From NCBI GenBank assembly GCA_026390835.1, contig JAPLFD010000006.1:1-64000 (forward strand): 64,000 nucleotides of DNA, given 5' to 3'. The notes under the pieces were generated by a model, which was not told where the DNA came from, did no database searches, and saw nothing but the letters and a program-made list of their open reading frames with translations. Positions within the stretch are counted from its first letter, which is position 1; every line of letters begins with the position of its first letter. Source of the DNA: Sphingobacteriales bacterium (GTDB lineage: Bacteria > Bacteroidota > Bacteroidia > Sphingobacteriales > Sphingobacteriaceae). A program made the position numbers and the translations under genes. This document shows positions 10,661 through 19,381 of this stretch, in pieces.

Positions 10661-10689
10661 CAAAGCTAAGTAAAATCTTGAGAATCAAA
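10661..10689 (-). promoter_or_regulatory. Bacteroidota-type promoter of rpsU
   Basis: Minus strand TTTG (10686-10689)-N17-TAGCTTTG (10661-10668), match to TTTG/TAnnTTTG. Confidence 0.72.
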
Positions 10690-10744
10690 AATTAATACAT
10701 GAATTTAAGAAGCTTCAGCCTCAAATAATTAACTTAGTAGGGCT

Positions 10745-11116
10745 ATGAGAGATATTGAAAAAAGAGAAGACATTGTATTAATGGTGGATACTTTCTACCA
10801 AAAAGTGCAGCAAGATGAGCTCATTGGGCCTATTTTTAATAGCCGCATTGCACCCGAAGCCTGGCCAGTACATTTAGATATAATGTATACTTTTTGGACC
10901 ACCATATTGCTAAATCAACCCGGCTATAGTGGCCAGCCTTTTGAAAAACACCGCGACATGCCTATTCATAAAGCACATTTCGAGCGTTGGGTAAACCTAT
11001 TTAAAACTTTGGTTGATAGTTTATTTGAAGGCCCAATTGCCAACGATGCCAAATACCGAGCCGAATTAATGGGACATTTGTTTTTATCGAAACTAGAAAA
11101 AGGGCGTTTGGCTTAG
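10745..11116 (+). CDS. Group III truncated hemoglobin
   Basis: 123 aa, FYQKVQQDELIGPIFN...WPVHLDIMYTFWTTILL...HKAHFERWVNLF. Confidence 0.92.
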   Translation: MRDIEKREDIVLMVDTFYQKVQQDELIGPIFNSRIAPEAWPVHLDIMYTFWTTILLNQPGYSGQPFEKHRDMPIHKAHFERWVNLFKTLVDSLFEGPIANDAKYRAELMGHLFLSKLEKGRLA

Positions 11117-11640
11117 TAATTAACTAAGCTAATACAGGTATTTGAATAAGTGACTAGTTTGCTTTTGCCATCCAAAAAATCTAAACTCACCACAAACGCA
11201 AAGGCACTCGTACTAGCGCCTAACTGTTCTACCAAATTGGCGGCTGCAGCAACGGTACCGCCGGTGGCTAATAAATCATCGTGAATTAACACTTTTTGGC
11301 CAGGCTGTAAGGCATCGGCATGAATTTCTAAGGTGGCAGAGCCATACTCCAAGTCGTACGATTGGCTGAGTGTTTTATAAGGTAATTTCCCTTGCTTACG
11401 AATGGGCACAAAAGGCACATCTAAGGCATTGGCCAATAACATTCCGAATAAAAAGCCTCGGCTTTCAATACCCACCACTACATCAATATCAAGGGTTTGT
11501 ACTTCTGCTACAAAGGCGGCTAACACCTCACGGCACAATTCGGCATCTTTTAAAATGGGGGTAATGTCTTTAAATACAATACCGGGCTTAGGGAAATCCA
11601 CAATATCGCGGATGGCATGTTTTAGTGCTGTTTCAATCAT
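11113..11640 (-). CDS. apt: Adenine phosphoribosyltransferase
   Basis: 175 aa, DFPKPGIVFKDITPIL, GIESRGFLFG, VLIHDDLLATGGT. Confidence 0.97.
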   Translation of the reverse strand: MIETALKHAIRDIVDFPKPGIVFKDITPILKDAELCREVLAAFVAEVQTLDIDVVVGIESRGFLFGMLLANALDVPFVPIRKQGKLPYKTLSQSYDLEYGSATLEIHADALQPGQKVLIHDDLLATGGTVAAAANLVEQLGASTSAFAFVVSLDFLDGKSKLVTYSNTCISLVNY

Positions 11641-12509
11641 TTAAAAATAAAATATGGAGCTAGTTTACGCAAAATTTCGTCAGTAAAAAGCGGAATATTT
11701 TTTAAATCTGACAAGCTTGCATAAGCCCCATGTTGTTTTCTGTATTGAATGAGTGCATTTATTTGTTTGTAACTTAGGTAAGGATGGCGTTTAAGCTCCT
11801 CAAAGGAAGCGGTATTGATGTCAATTTTTCTAATTGCAGCTGTATTTAAGGCTAGCTGGGGCAACCATTGAGCAAAATGTGCGGAATCTACCCCATATAC
11901 TTCTTTAAGTTGTTCAAGCGCATAAAAACCACCCAAACGCTCACGGTACTTGAGTATGCGGCTAGCAAAAGCCGGGCCAATGCCACTCACTTGATCTAAG
12001 GCCAAGGAATCGGCCGTATTTAATTCGATACGCACTTTGGAGGTTTTAGTGGGCGTATTTTTTTGTTCAAATTGCTGGGGCGGAATTTGTATATAGGGTT
12101 CTAATTTGGCATAAGTTTCGGGCGATATGACGTACATTTTTTGCACATCTTCTTTCTTATAAAAATGCCCTCCCTTAGCCTCAAAGCGTTTAATTACCGC
12201 AATTTGTTTCTCACTCAAACCCAGTTGTTTCCAACGCTCCGCCGGAAGTCCATTGGGATCGAAATGGGCATAGGTGGCACGCCCTTGCTTAAGTTCAATC
12301 TCCCGATAGCTATAAACCTTATCGGGAGCCAAATTGCGCTCAAATTCGGCTATTTCTTTCTTGGCTTTTTCTACGTCGAAAAGTTCGGGTCTATCGTTTA
12401 AAAAAATAGGAATTAGCCATACCATAACCAGCAATAAAAGCAATACCAATACGCCATTGAGCTCTTTTTGGCTGAAATTAAAATACTGCTGCACGTGCTT
12501 AAAAAACAT
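11637..12509 (-). CDS. ComEA-like helix-hairpin-helix protein with N-terminal TM segment
   Basis: ELNTADSLALDQVSGIGPAFASRILKYRERLGGF and DINTASFEELKRHPYLSYKQINALIQYRKQHG. Confidence 0.85.
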   Translation of the reverse strand: MFFKHVQQYFNFSQKELNGVLVLLLLLVMVWLIPIFLNDRPELFDVEKAKKEIAEFERNLAPDKVYSYREIELKQGRATYAHFDPNGLPAERWKQLGLSEKQIAVIKRFEAKGGHFYKKEDVQKMYVISPETYAKLEPYIQIPPQQFEQKNTPTKTSKVRIELNTADSLALDQVSGIGPAFASRILKYRERLGGFYALEQLKEVYGVDSAHFAQWLPQLALNTAAIRKIDINTASFEELKRHPYLSYKQINALIQYRKQHGAYASLSDLKNIPLFTDEILRKLAPYFIFK

Positions 12510-12523
12510 TAATTAACTTTTTA

Positions 12524-14326
12524 GTGAATAAACCTGAAAATTTTGTGAAATTTGATTACCCTAGAAAACGAATGGACGAAACTAAAATTATAAGCACTGA
12601 AGAATTTGCCAAGGCAACCAAACTAGATAAACTGGGCATGCCTGGCTTGGCTTCGCTATTCATGGAGGTGATGAAGATTAACGAGGTAAACGATACGTTT
12701 AACAAAGTGAGGCACCTAAAAGGTATAGCTTTTATTGATAAACTATTAGAAATTTTAGGAGTTACGGTTGAGTTTGACGAAGAGGATTTGAAAAACTTGC
12801 CCAAAGAAGGAGGCTTTTTAGCCATTGCCAACCACCCGTACGGAGGTATTGAAGGCTTAGTACTTATTAAACTTACCTTATTGGTAAACCCCGATAGCAA
12901 GCAATTATCCAATTTCATATTAACTAAAGTACCTACACTACGCGATTTTTTAATTGCCGTAAACCCCTTTGAAACGATAGATAACCCGGCCAGCATTAGC
13001 GGCATAAAAACAGCCTTGGGCTTATTAAAAAACGGAGTCCCTATTAGCGTTTTTCCGGCGGGTGAAGTATCTACCTATAAATTAAGTAGCCAAAGCATTA
13101 CAGACCGCCAATGGCACCCCGTAGTTGCCAAGTTGGCTATTAAGGCAAAAGTACCCGTAGTACCCATATACTTCCATGGAAATAACAGCTTACTATTCAA
13201 TTTGCTGAGCTTTATACACCCCATGTTACGTACGGCTAAATTACCCTCAGAAATGTTTAACAAGCAGGGACACGTACTAAAACTACGCATAGGCAAACCT
13301 ATAAAAATAGAAGACACCCCGTACGCCAACAACCCCACTAAGCTGCTCGATTATTTACGGGCACGCACCTATGCCTTAGGAGCTGGTTTAGAAGAACACA
13401 AAAAACTATTTTCGGCCAAAAGCTTATTTAAAATTGAGAAAAAACCACAGGATATTGTGGAGGAAATGTCTAGCAAAGTTTTAATGAAAGAAATTGCAGG
13501 CATACAAGATTTAAAAACCTGGACCGAGAAAAACTACGAGGTGTACATTGCACCGAGTACTAAAATTCCGAATATTTTAAAAGAAATAGGGCGTTTACGT
13601 GAAATTACCTTCCGCGAAATAGGCGAAGGCACCAACAAATACACCGATTTAGATGCCTATGATATTTATTACCACCACTTATTTATTTGGGATAATGACG
13701 CTAAAAAATTAGTGGGTGCTTACCGTATTGGCAAAGGAAACGATATTTATTACAGCTACGGCAAAAAAGGCTTCTATACGGCCGAAATATTTAAAATAGA
13801 CGATGGTTTTGCGCCCATCTTAAAAAAGAGCTTAGAATTAGGCCGCTCTTGGATACGCAAAGAATACCAACAAAAGCCCCTACCCCTATTTTTGCTTTGG
13901 AAAGGTATTTTAAAGTTTATTGCCGACAATTCGGAGCACGTAAAATACCTCATTGGGCCGGTGAGTATTAGCAATAGCTTTTCTAAAATCTCTAAAACCT
14001 TAATGGTAGATTATATATTAAAAAACCATTTCGATAAAAATTTGGCCCAATACATTAAGCCACGCAAGAAGTTTAAGTTTGAATTGGATAAAGACGAGAT
14101 GGCACTCTTAGTAGATTCGAGAGAGAGCTTAAAGGATTTAGATCAATTGATTTCAGACATTGAACAATCGAACATGAAAATTCCGGTGCTCCTGCGCCAA
14201 TACTTGGGCTTAAACGGTAAAATTATTTGTTTCAATATCGATCCTAAATTCTCCGACAGTTTAGACGGTTTTCTCATTGTAGATATGGAAAACATCCCGC
14301 TCGATAAAATCGAAAAACTCCAGTAA
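12524..14326 (+). CDS. Bifunctional acyltransferase: N-terminal PlsC/LPLAT domain plus C-terminal GNAT/hemolysin-like (OlsB-type) domain; OlsF-like
   Basis: 600 aa; ANHPYGGIEG and FPAGEVS PlsC motifs, then REITFREIGEGTNKYTDLDAYDIYYHHLFIWDNDAKKLVGAYRIG OlsB-like motif; ATG at 12571 is an alternative start. Confidence 0.85.
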   Translation: MNKPENFVKFDYPRKRMDETKIISTEEFAKATKLDKLGMPGLASLFMEVMKINEVNDTFNKVRHLKGIAFIDKLLEILGVTVEFDEEDLKNLPKEGGFLAIANHPYGGIEGLVLIKLTLLVNPDSKQLSNFILTKVPTLRDFLIAVNPFETIDNPASISGIKTALGLLKNGVPISVFPAGEVSTYKLSSQSITDRQWHPVVAKLAIKAKVPVVPIYFHGNNSLLFNLLSFIHPMLRTAKLPSEMFNKQGHVLKLRIGKPIKIEDTPYANNPTKLLDYLRARTYALGAGLEEHKKLFSAKSLFKIEKKPQDIVEEMSSKVLMKEIAGIQDLKTWTEKNYEVYIAPSTKIPNILKEIGRLREITFREIGEGTNKYTDLDAYDIYYHHLFIWDNDAKKLVGAYRIGKGNDIYYSYGKKGFYTAEIFKIDDGFAPILKKSLELGRSWIRKEYQQKPLPLFLLWKGILKFIADNSEHVKYLIGPVSISNSFSKISKTLMVDYILKNHFDKNLAQYIKPRKKFKFELDKDEMALLVDSRESLKDLDQLISDIEQSNMKIPVLLRQYLGLNGKIICFNIDPKFSDSLDGFLIVDMENIPLDKIEKLQ

Positions 14327-14330
14327 TAAA

Positions 14331-14357
14331 AAAGCCTCCCGAAATTCGGGAGGCTTT
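14331..14357. terminator. Bidirectional intrinsic terminator
   Basis: AAAGCCTCCCGAA-A-TTCGGGAGGCTTT perfect inverted repeat between convergent genes. Confidence 0.92.
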
Positions 14358-14384
14358 ACATTTATAAATAACCAATCAATCGTA

Positions 14385-15857
14385 TTAGTTTGCCATTACT
14401 TTACCAGGAGTGGTATAGTTTAAAGTGCTTGGATCGTACATGGCCCAACCTGCAGACCAATCTGTAGTTCCGAAAGCACCTCTGAAAGTAACCGTTTTAT
14501 CAAAAAACGTATCGCCTGTAAATTTAGCATCGCTAAATAATGCACCGCTAGCGGCTGCACCAGCAGCTACTGCAGTAAAGTTTGGTGTAGCTGCACCTGT
14601 TGCTACAAACTCTGCTCCTAAAGCAAAACCTGAAGTTAATAAGGCACTAACAGTAGTAGCTACAAAGCTGTTATCAGCAAGTAAACCTGCTTCAAATACT
14701 AATTTGCTAGTAGCATCTTTACCTTTAATTTGACCGTTGTTTGGTGCAGTAGTTGCATTGAATTTGGTATTGCAACCGTAAATTAAGTTGTTTTTTATAA
14801 CCATTGTACCTGCAGTATAGTTTGCTGATGCACTTCCGTTACTATCGTCAATGTAAATACCTTCAGTATAGTTTCCTAAGATAGAGTTGAATAAACTCTG
14901 AGCTGAGTTACGACGGATTTGCGCAGCATGTTGGAAATTGGCATTGTTATTACTGGCAGATAAAGATGATGATAATGGACCAATAATGGTTACGTTAGAA
15001 AAAATTGCACTGGTTTTAGGACTATTAGATGATCCTGTTGCATCGTTATCTGATTCAAAACCGTTAGAACCAGAAACATCAGCAATTTCTTTTACACGTT
15101 GTGCCAAGGCAAATTGTACTTTACCTGAGTAGCCAAAATCAGTATCAAAATCATCGTCCCAAGTACCAATAGCTAGTAAGTATTTTGCATTTACAGTACC
15201 ACCAAACCATTCGAAGGCATCATCGCCAGCACGGTAAACTTGGATATATTCTAAAGTAGTACCAGAACCAACACCACCCAATGTTAAAGAGTTAATTTCG
15301 TTGTTAGTTACAAAAGGTACACCAGCATACTCTATACGTACATATTTCATAGTACCTGAGTTATCGGCAGCATCTGTACCACCATAGGTAGTATATGTTG
15401 CAGCAGAACCACCAGCAGTTGGCAATAAACCACCTTCAATAACTACTGTTCCACCTGTTGGGTTAACTGGAGCTTTACCTAAAATGATAATGCCACCCCA
15501 ATCACCTTGAGTACGAGAACCAGCAGGAAAGTTAGAAGTAAATACAATTGGATTAGTGGCTGTACCAATTGCACTAATTTTAGCACCACGAGTAATAATT
15601 AAAGAACCTTTAGAGATTTTGTCGCCTTTAATGATAGTACCTGGCTGAATGGTTAAGGTTGCGTTGTTGGTAACATACACAAAGCCTTTTAATAAATAAA
15701 TTTTGTCTGCAGACCACGTGGTATTTGCAGAGATATCTCCACTAACTTCAACAACATTACTTGTTGGAGTAACAATGGGATCATCAGTTTTACTTTTTTT
15801 ACAAGCCGCGACAAAAGTAATCGCTAGGATTGAAAACAGGATAATGGTTTTTTTCAT
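14385..15857 (-). CDS. Lipoprotein with right-handed beta-helix-like repeats, partner of TonB receptor
   Basis: 490 aa, signal ending FVAACKKS (lipobox), repetitive beta-helix-like sequence (LTIQPGTIIKGDKISKGSLIITRGAKISAIGTATNPIVFTSN). Confidence 0.75.
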   Translation of the reverse strand: MKKTIILFSILAITFVAACKKSKTDDPIVTPTSNVVEVSGDISANTTWSADKIYLLKGFVYVTNNATLTIQPGTIIKGDKISKGSLIITRGAKISAIGTATNPIVFTSNFPAGSRTQGDWGGIIILGKAPVNPTGGTVVIEGGLLPTAGGSAATYTTYGGTDAADNSGTMKYVRIEYAGVPFVTNNEINSLTLGGVGSGTTLEYIQVYRAGDDAFEWFGGTVNAKYLLAIGTWDDDFDTDFGYSGKVQFALAQRVKEIADVSGSNGFESDNDATGSSNSPKTSAIFSNVTIIGPLSSSLSASNNNANFQHAAQIRRNSAQSLFNSILGNYTEGIYIDDSNGSASANYTAGTMVIKNNLIYGCNTKFNATTAPNNGQIKGKDATSKLVFEAGLLADNSFVATTVSALLTSGFALGAEFVATGAATPNFTAVAAGAAASGALFSDAKFTGDTFFDKTVTFRGAFGTTDWSAGWAMYDPSTLNYTTPGKVMAN

Positions 15858-15947
15858 GGTTTTTTTGATTATTTTTTTTTGTAAAAATGGACGTTTAATG
15901 TAAGGTGTATTTAAATGAATTGTTATGAAATTGTTAAGTATGTAAAT

Positions 15948-18743
15948 TTAAAATGAATAATTAAAGGATAAAGACACATTGGTTCCGAATTTGGTTTTAG
16001 AAATTTCATCGTCAACAAATTGGGTGTATTTTTTATTGTTATTGCGGTCGAAATAAAATACATTCTGCTGGTTGAATATATCGCCTACATTCAATTTAAA
16101 CTCTCCTTTGGTTTTAAAGGTTTTTACCCCAATCTGAAAATCTAACACATCGCGGGGGTGTTCCCAAACGTTTGGAAATGTAGTGCCACCTACGCGGAAA
16201 ATACGACGACCCACTCGGTTGTATAAGAGATTGAAATTGAGCTTATTGTTTAAGGTACTGTGTTGCAAGCCGGCATTAACTACATAAGGCGATTGTCCAA
16301 TTAATGGGCGCCCTGCACTATTTGGATTTTGGTCGCCTGCAAAATTTACCTCGGAGTGAATGATAGAAACATTGGTGTAAAATGTAGTACGTTCAAAAAA
16401 TGCTCTATCGGATAAGAATTTTAAATTTTTTCTGAATTCAAGTTCAAATCCATAAGTAGTTGCTTTTTCGGCATTGCTGTACGAAATATCTGGTGTAGAG
16501 TTTACATCGTAAAAAGTAGCTTCGATAGCGTTGGTAAATTTTTTATAAAATGCCGATATCGAAAATATTTGTCCTGCAGCTGGATAGGTTTCGAAGCGTA
16601 AATCGGCATTTAAAATTTGGGTGCGTTTTAAATTTGGATTTCCTTTTTGCACCGCTGATTGTTCGTAATCGAAATAGGCAAATGGTGCTAATTCTCTAAA
16701 CTCGGGGCGGGCAACAGTTTGATAAACCGAAGCTCTTAAATTGCTTTTTTCGGTTAAGCCCAAAGTAAGGTTAAGCGATGGAAGAAGATCCAATTGATTG
16801 CGTTTCACCGTTGGTTCAAGGGGATCAAATGTTTCGAGTGCTAGGTTAAATTGCTCGGCACGTAGGCCCCAAACTACACGCAGTTTTTCAGCCAATTGAT
16901 TATCGAGCATAAAATACCCTGCATTAACCATCGAATTTGAGGTATAACGATCGGCACTGTTACCAATTTCGTCTAATTGGTATATGCCTTGATTGATTAA
17001 ATCGTTTCCAAAAACGGTACCCAATGAACGCTGACGTATGGCATTGGCGTTGGGGTCAAATGGATTCAATATTAAACCAATGAAACGTACATCAAAATTA
17101 CGGTTTCGGTAAATGGAACTGAAACCCGTTTTAAAACTTCCCTTATTGGCTTTTGTAGATAATGGGAAACTTAAGTTTACTTCGCCGTTAAAAATATCTT
17201 CGGTTAAATTGGAGAATAAACGACTATTAGTTCTATCTAAAGAGGTAATGTTAGCTGAATAATTTACATTCGGGTTGTTAATATCTGCTTGGTTTTTGAT
17301 ATAACTAATTTTACGTTGATCGGGTTGATTATTTATTACGTTGCTATAACCCAGTGCCCATTTTAATTTGGTTTTAGATTCGCCAAATTTATGCTCCCCT
17401 TCTAAAGATGATTTAAGTAAGGTTTTTTGTATTAAATCGAATGCAAAAAACTTGGTTGCATTGGATTGGCCGAAATTTAAACCCGAACGGCTCAAATATT
17501 GATCGTCTTGGATGCGGTTGTAGATGTTTTTTAAAGTGATTTTATTGTTGCCAAATAAATAGGAGAAATTGGCTAAACCGCCCACCGTAGTAGAAAATTT
17601 ATAGGTTTCATCTTTAAAATCAAATTCACCAGCTAAATTTCTAGAAATTTCTGGGTTTACATTTTGTGCATTTCGGTACGAAAGGGAAATAATAGCACCT
17701 AAACGGTTGCCGCTTTTTTCATAATCTTTAACTCTACCTACCGTAAATTGGTAATTTTGGCCTAAAAAAGCAGTAGAATTAAAAACAGCATAGTCGGTAT
17801 TAAGCGAACGTATGGCGGCTATTTCTTGGGTAGGGCTTAACGTATTGTTGTAAATACTACTAGTACTCGGAAAATTTACCGGTAAATTTCTGGTAGTGTT
17901 GAAACCAAAATAGTCGGCAGCTGTTTTTTCATTACCCTTAAAATCTTTAAAAGTAGATTGTGAATTGTAGCTGTATCCCACTCCGTAGTTTAAGAAGTTT
18001 TGATCAGGAATATCTTTAGTTAAGATCTGAACGGCTCCACCGGCAAAATCTCCAGACATATCTGGCGTAGCGGTTTTGCTAATTACAATATTATCAATCA
18101 TGTTCGATGGAACAATATCGAAAGAGAAAGCTTTACGGTTTGGCTCAGAACTTGGCAAGGCGCCATTATCTAATGTAGCAGAGTTATAGCGATCGCTCAA
18201 ACCACGTACAATTACAAACTTATTATCTTGAATAGTAGCACCGCTCACACGTTTTAACACATCGGCTGTGTTTTTGTCGGGCGATTTTTTAATAGATTCG
18301 GCAGAAACACCATCGGAAATACGAGAACTATTTTTTTGCTGTGCATACAAGGTATTGGTACTTTCTTGTTTAGCAGAAGCAGTAATAACTACCTCTTTTA
18401 AGTTTTGTGTAAGGGCTTCATCCATCACAATATCTAAGGTGGTTGTTTTACCAGTTAGTACCTCAATATCTGTAATTTGTTTGGTTTGATAACCTATATA
18501 AGAAAAAAGCAAGGTGTATTTTCCTGGCTTAAGTCCGGCTAATACGTATTGGCCATTTACATTGGTAGAAACTCCAGAAGTGGTTCCAGAAATTTTAACC
18601 GATAAACCGATTAGCGTCTCACCTGTTTTTTTGTCGGTAATTTTTCCGAAAATTTTACCAGATTCTTGCGCTTTAACTTGAATTGCACTTGCTACCATCA
18701 CGATAGCTAGCATACATACACTTTTAAATAATTTTAATTTCAC
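15948..18743 (-). CDS. TonB-dependent receptor with N-terminal carboxypeptidase-like regulatory domain
   Basis: 931 aa, GKIFGKITDKKTGETLIGLSVKI, plug domain NTADVLKRVSGATIQDNKFVIVRGLSDRYNSATLDNG, barrel to C-terminal F; GTG start. Confidence 0.95.
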   Translation of the reverse strand: MKLKLFKSVCMLAIVMVASAIQVKAQESGKIFGKITDKKTGETLIGLSVKISGTTSGVSTNVNGQYVLAGLKPGKYTLLFSYIGYQTKQITDIEVLTGKTTTLDIVMDEALTQNLKEVVITASAKQESTNTLYAQQKNSSRISDGVSAESIKKSPDKNTADVLKRVSGATIQDNKFVIVRGLSDRYNSATLDNGALPSSEPNRKAFSFDIVPSNMIDNIVISKTATPDMSGDFAGGAVQILTKDIPDQNFLNYGVGYSYNSQSTFKDFKGNEKTAADYFGFNTTRNLPVNFPSTSSIYNNTLSPTQEIAAIRSLNTDYAVFNSTAFLGQNYQFTVGRVKDYEKSGNRLGAIISLSYRNAQNVNPEISRNLAGEFDFKDETYKFSTTVGGLANFSYLFGNNKITLKNIYNRIQDDQYLSRSGLNFGQSNATKFFAFDLIQKTLLKSSLEGEHKFGESKTKLKWALGYSNVINNQPDQRKISYIKNQADINNPNVNYSANITSLDRTNSRLFSNLTEDIFNGEVNLSFPLSTKANKGSFKTGFSSIYRNRNFDVRFIGLILNPFDPNANAIRQRSLGTVFGNDLINQGIYQLDEIGNSADRYTSNSMVNAGYFMLDNQLAEKLRVVWGLRAEQFNLALETFDPLEPTVKRNQLDLLPSLNLTLGLTEKSNLRASVYQTVARPEFRELAPFAYFDYEQSAVQKGNPNLKRTQILNADLRFETYPAAGQIFSISAFYKKFTNAIEATFYDVNSTPDISYSNAEKATTYGFELEFRKNLKFLSDRAFFERTTFYTNVSIIHSEVNFAGDQNPNSAGRPLIGQSPYVVNAGLQHSTLNNKLNFNLLYNRVGRRIFRVGGTTFPNVWEHPRDVLDFQIGVKTFKTKGEFKLNVGDIFNQQNVFYFDRNNNKKYTQFVDDEISKTKFGTNVSLSFNYSF

Positions 18744-18764
18744 TTTGCTTTAATTTAGTTGATG

Positions 18765-18772
18765 CAAACCTA
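18765..18772 (-). promoter_or_regulatory. -7 promoter element of TonB receptor gene
   Basis: Minus strand TAGGTTTG matches TAnnTTTG, 22 nt upstream of the GTG start. Confidence 0.65.
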
Positions 18773-18782
18773 CCTGCATAGT

Positions 18783-18820
18783 GTTAGCCCCGAGTTAGTT
18801 TAATGTTAAGGAAAAGTTAA
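18783..18820 (-). promoter_or_regulatory. Candidate PhoB/OmpR-family operator: four direct repeats with 11-bp period
   Basis: GTTAG 18783, GTTAG 18794, GTTAA 18805, GTTAA 18816 (minus strand TTAAC/CTAAC), 10 bp upstream of the -7 element. Confidence 0.65.
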
Positions 18821-18882
18821 GTGCGGCAAAACTTATCCACATTTTTACTTAGCGGGAGTACCTAAACATGGAAATAAAGCGT

Positions 18883-18890
18883 TATATTTG
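18883..18890 (+). promoter_or_regulatory. -7 promoter element upstream of histone H1-like gene
   Basis: TATATTTG, 26 nt before ATG at 18917. Confidence 0.55.
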
Positions 18891-18916
18891 GCTATATCAC
18901 CTAAAAAATAGTAACA

Positions 18917-19285
18917 ATGAAAAAACCAGAGACAAAAAATACCAAGAAAACACCCAAGCAAGATTTATTCGAAAAACTATCCACTAAATTACATCAGGCC
19001 ATAAAAAGTTTAGGTGTAGATTCTGTTTTACTGAGCAAAAAAATCGAAAAATCAGCTAAAAAATTAGCTAAGAGTGTTTTGAAGAAAAAAACAGTAACTG
19101 TCAAAAAAGTAAACAAGCCACTTGTTTCTAGCGTAACCATTAAAAAAACCATTCAAACAAAACCATTAAAAACCGCTACAACTGCTAGTCCAGCAAAACC
19201 AAAGGTTAGCGCATCGAAGCCTAAGGTTAGTGCATCAAAGCCTAAAACAAGCCCCAAAACAACAACTACGAAGAAAACTTCTTAA
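18917..19285 (+). CDS. Lysine-rich histone H1-like protein
   Basis: 122 aa with 34 Lys; C-terminal KPKVSAS-KPKVSAS-KPKTSPK tail. Confidence 0.75.
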   Translation: MKKPETKNTKKTPKQDLFEKLSTKLHQAIKSLGVDSVLLSKKIEKSAKKLAKSVLKKKTVTVKKVNKPLVSSVTIKKTIQTKPLKTATTASPAKPKVSASKPKVSASKPKTSPKTTTTKKTS

Positions 19286-19381
19286 TTCATTTTACCTCCA
19301 ATTCAATAAACTTCATATTCAGTTAACATAGTTTTTTTTAGAATTGTAGGTCTCCTTAATAATTTAGGAGCTTGATGCTGT

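Noticed and set aside
19200-19250. 21-bp tandem DNA repeat as a mobile or regulatory element
   Set aside because: Encodes the KPKVSAS tail repeats of the H1-like protein
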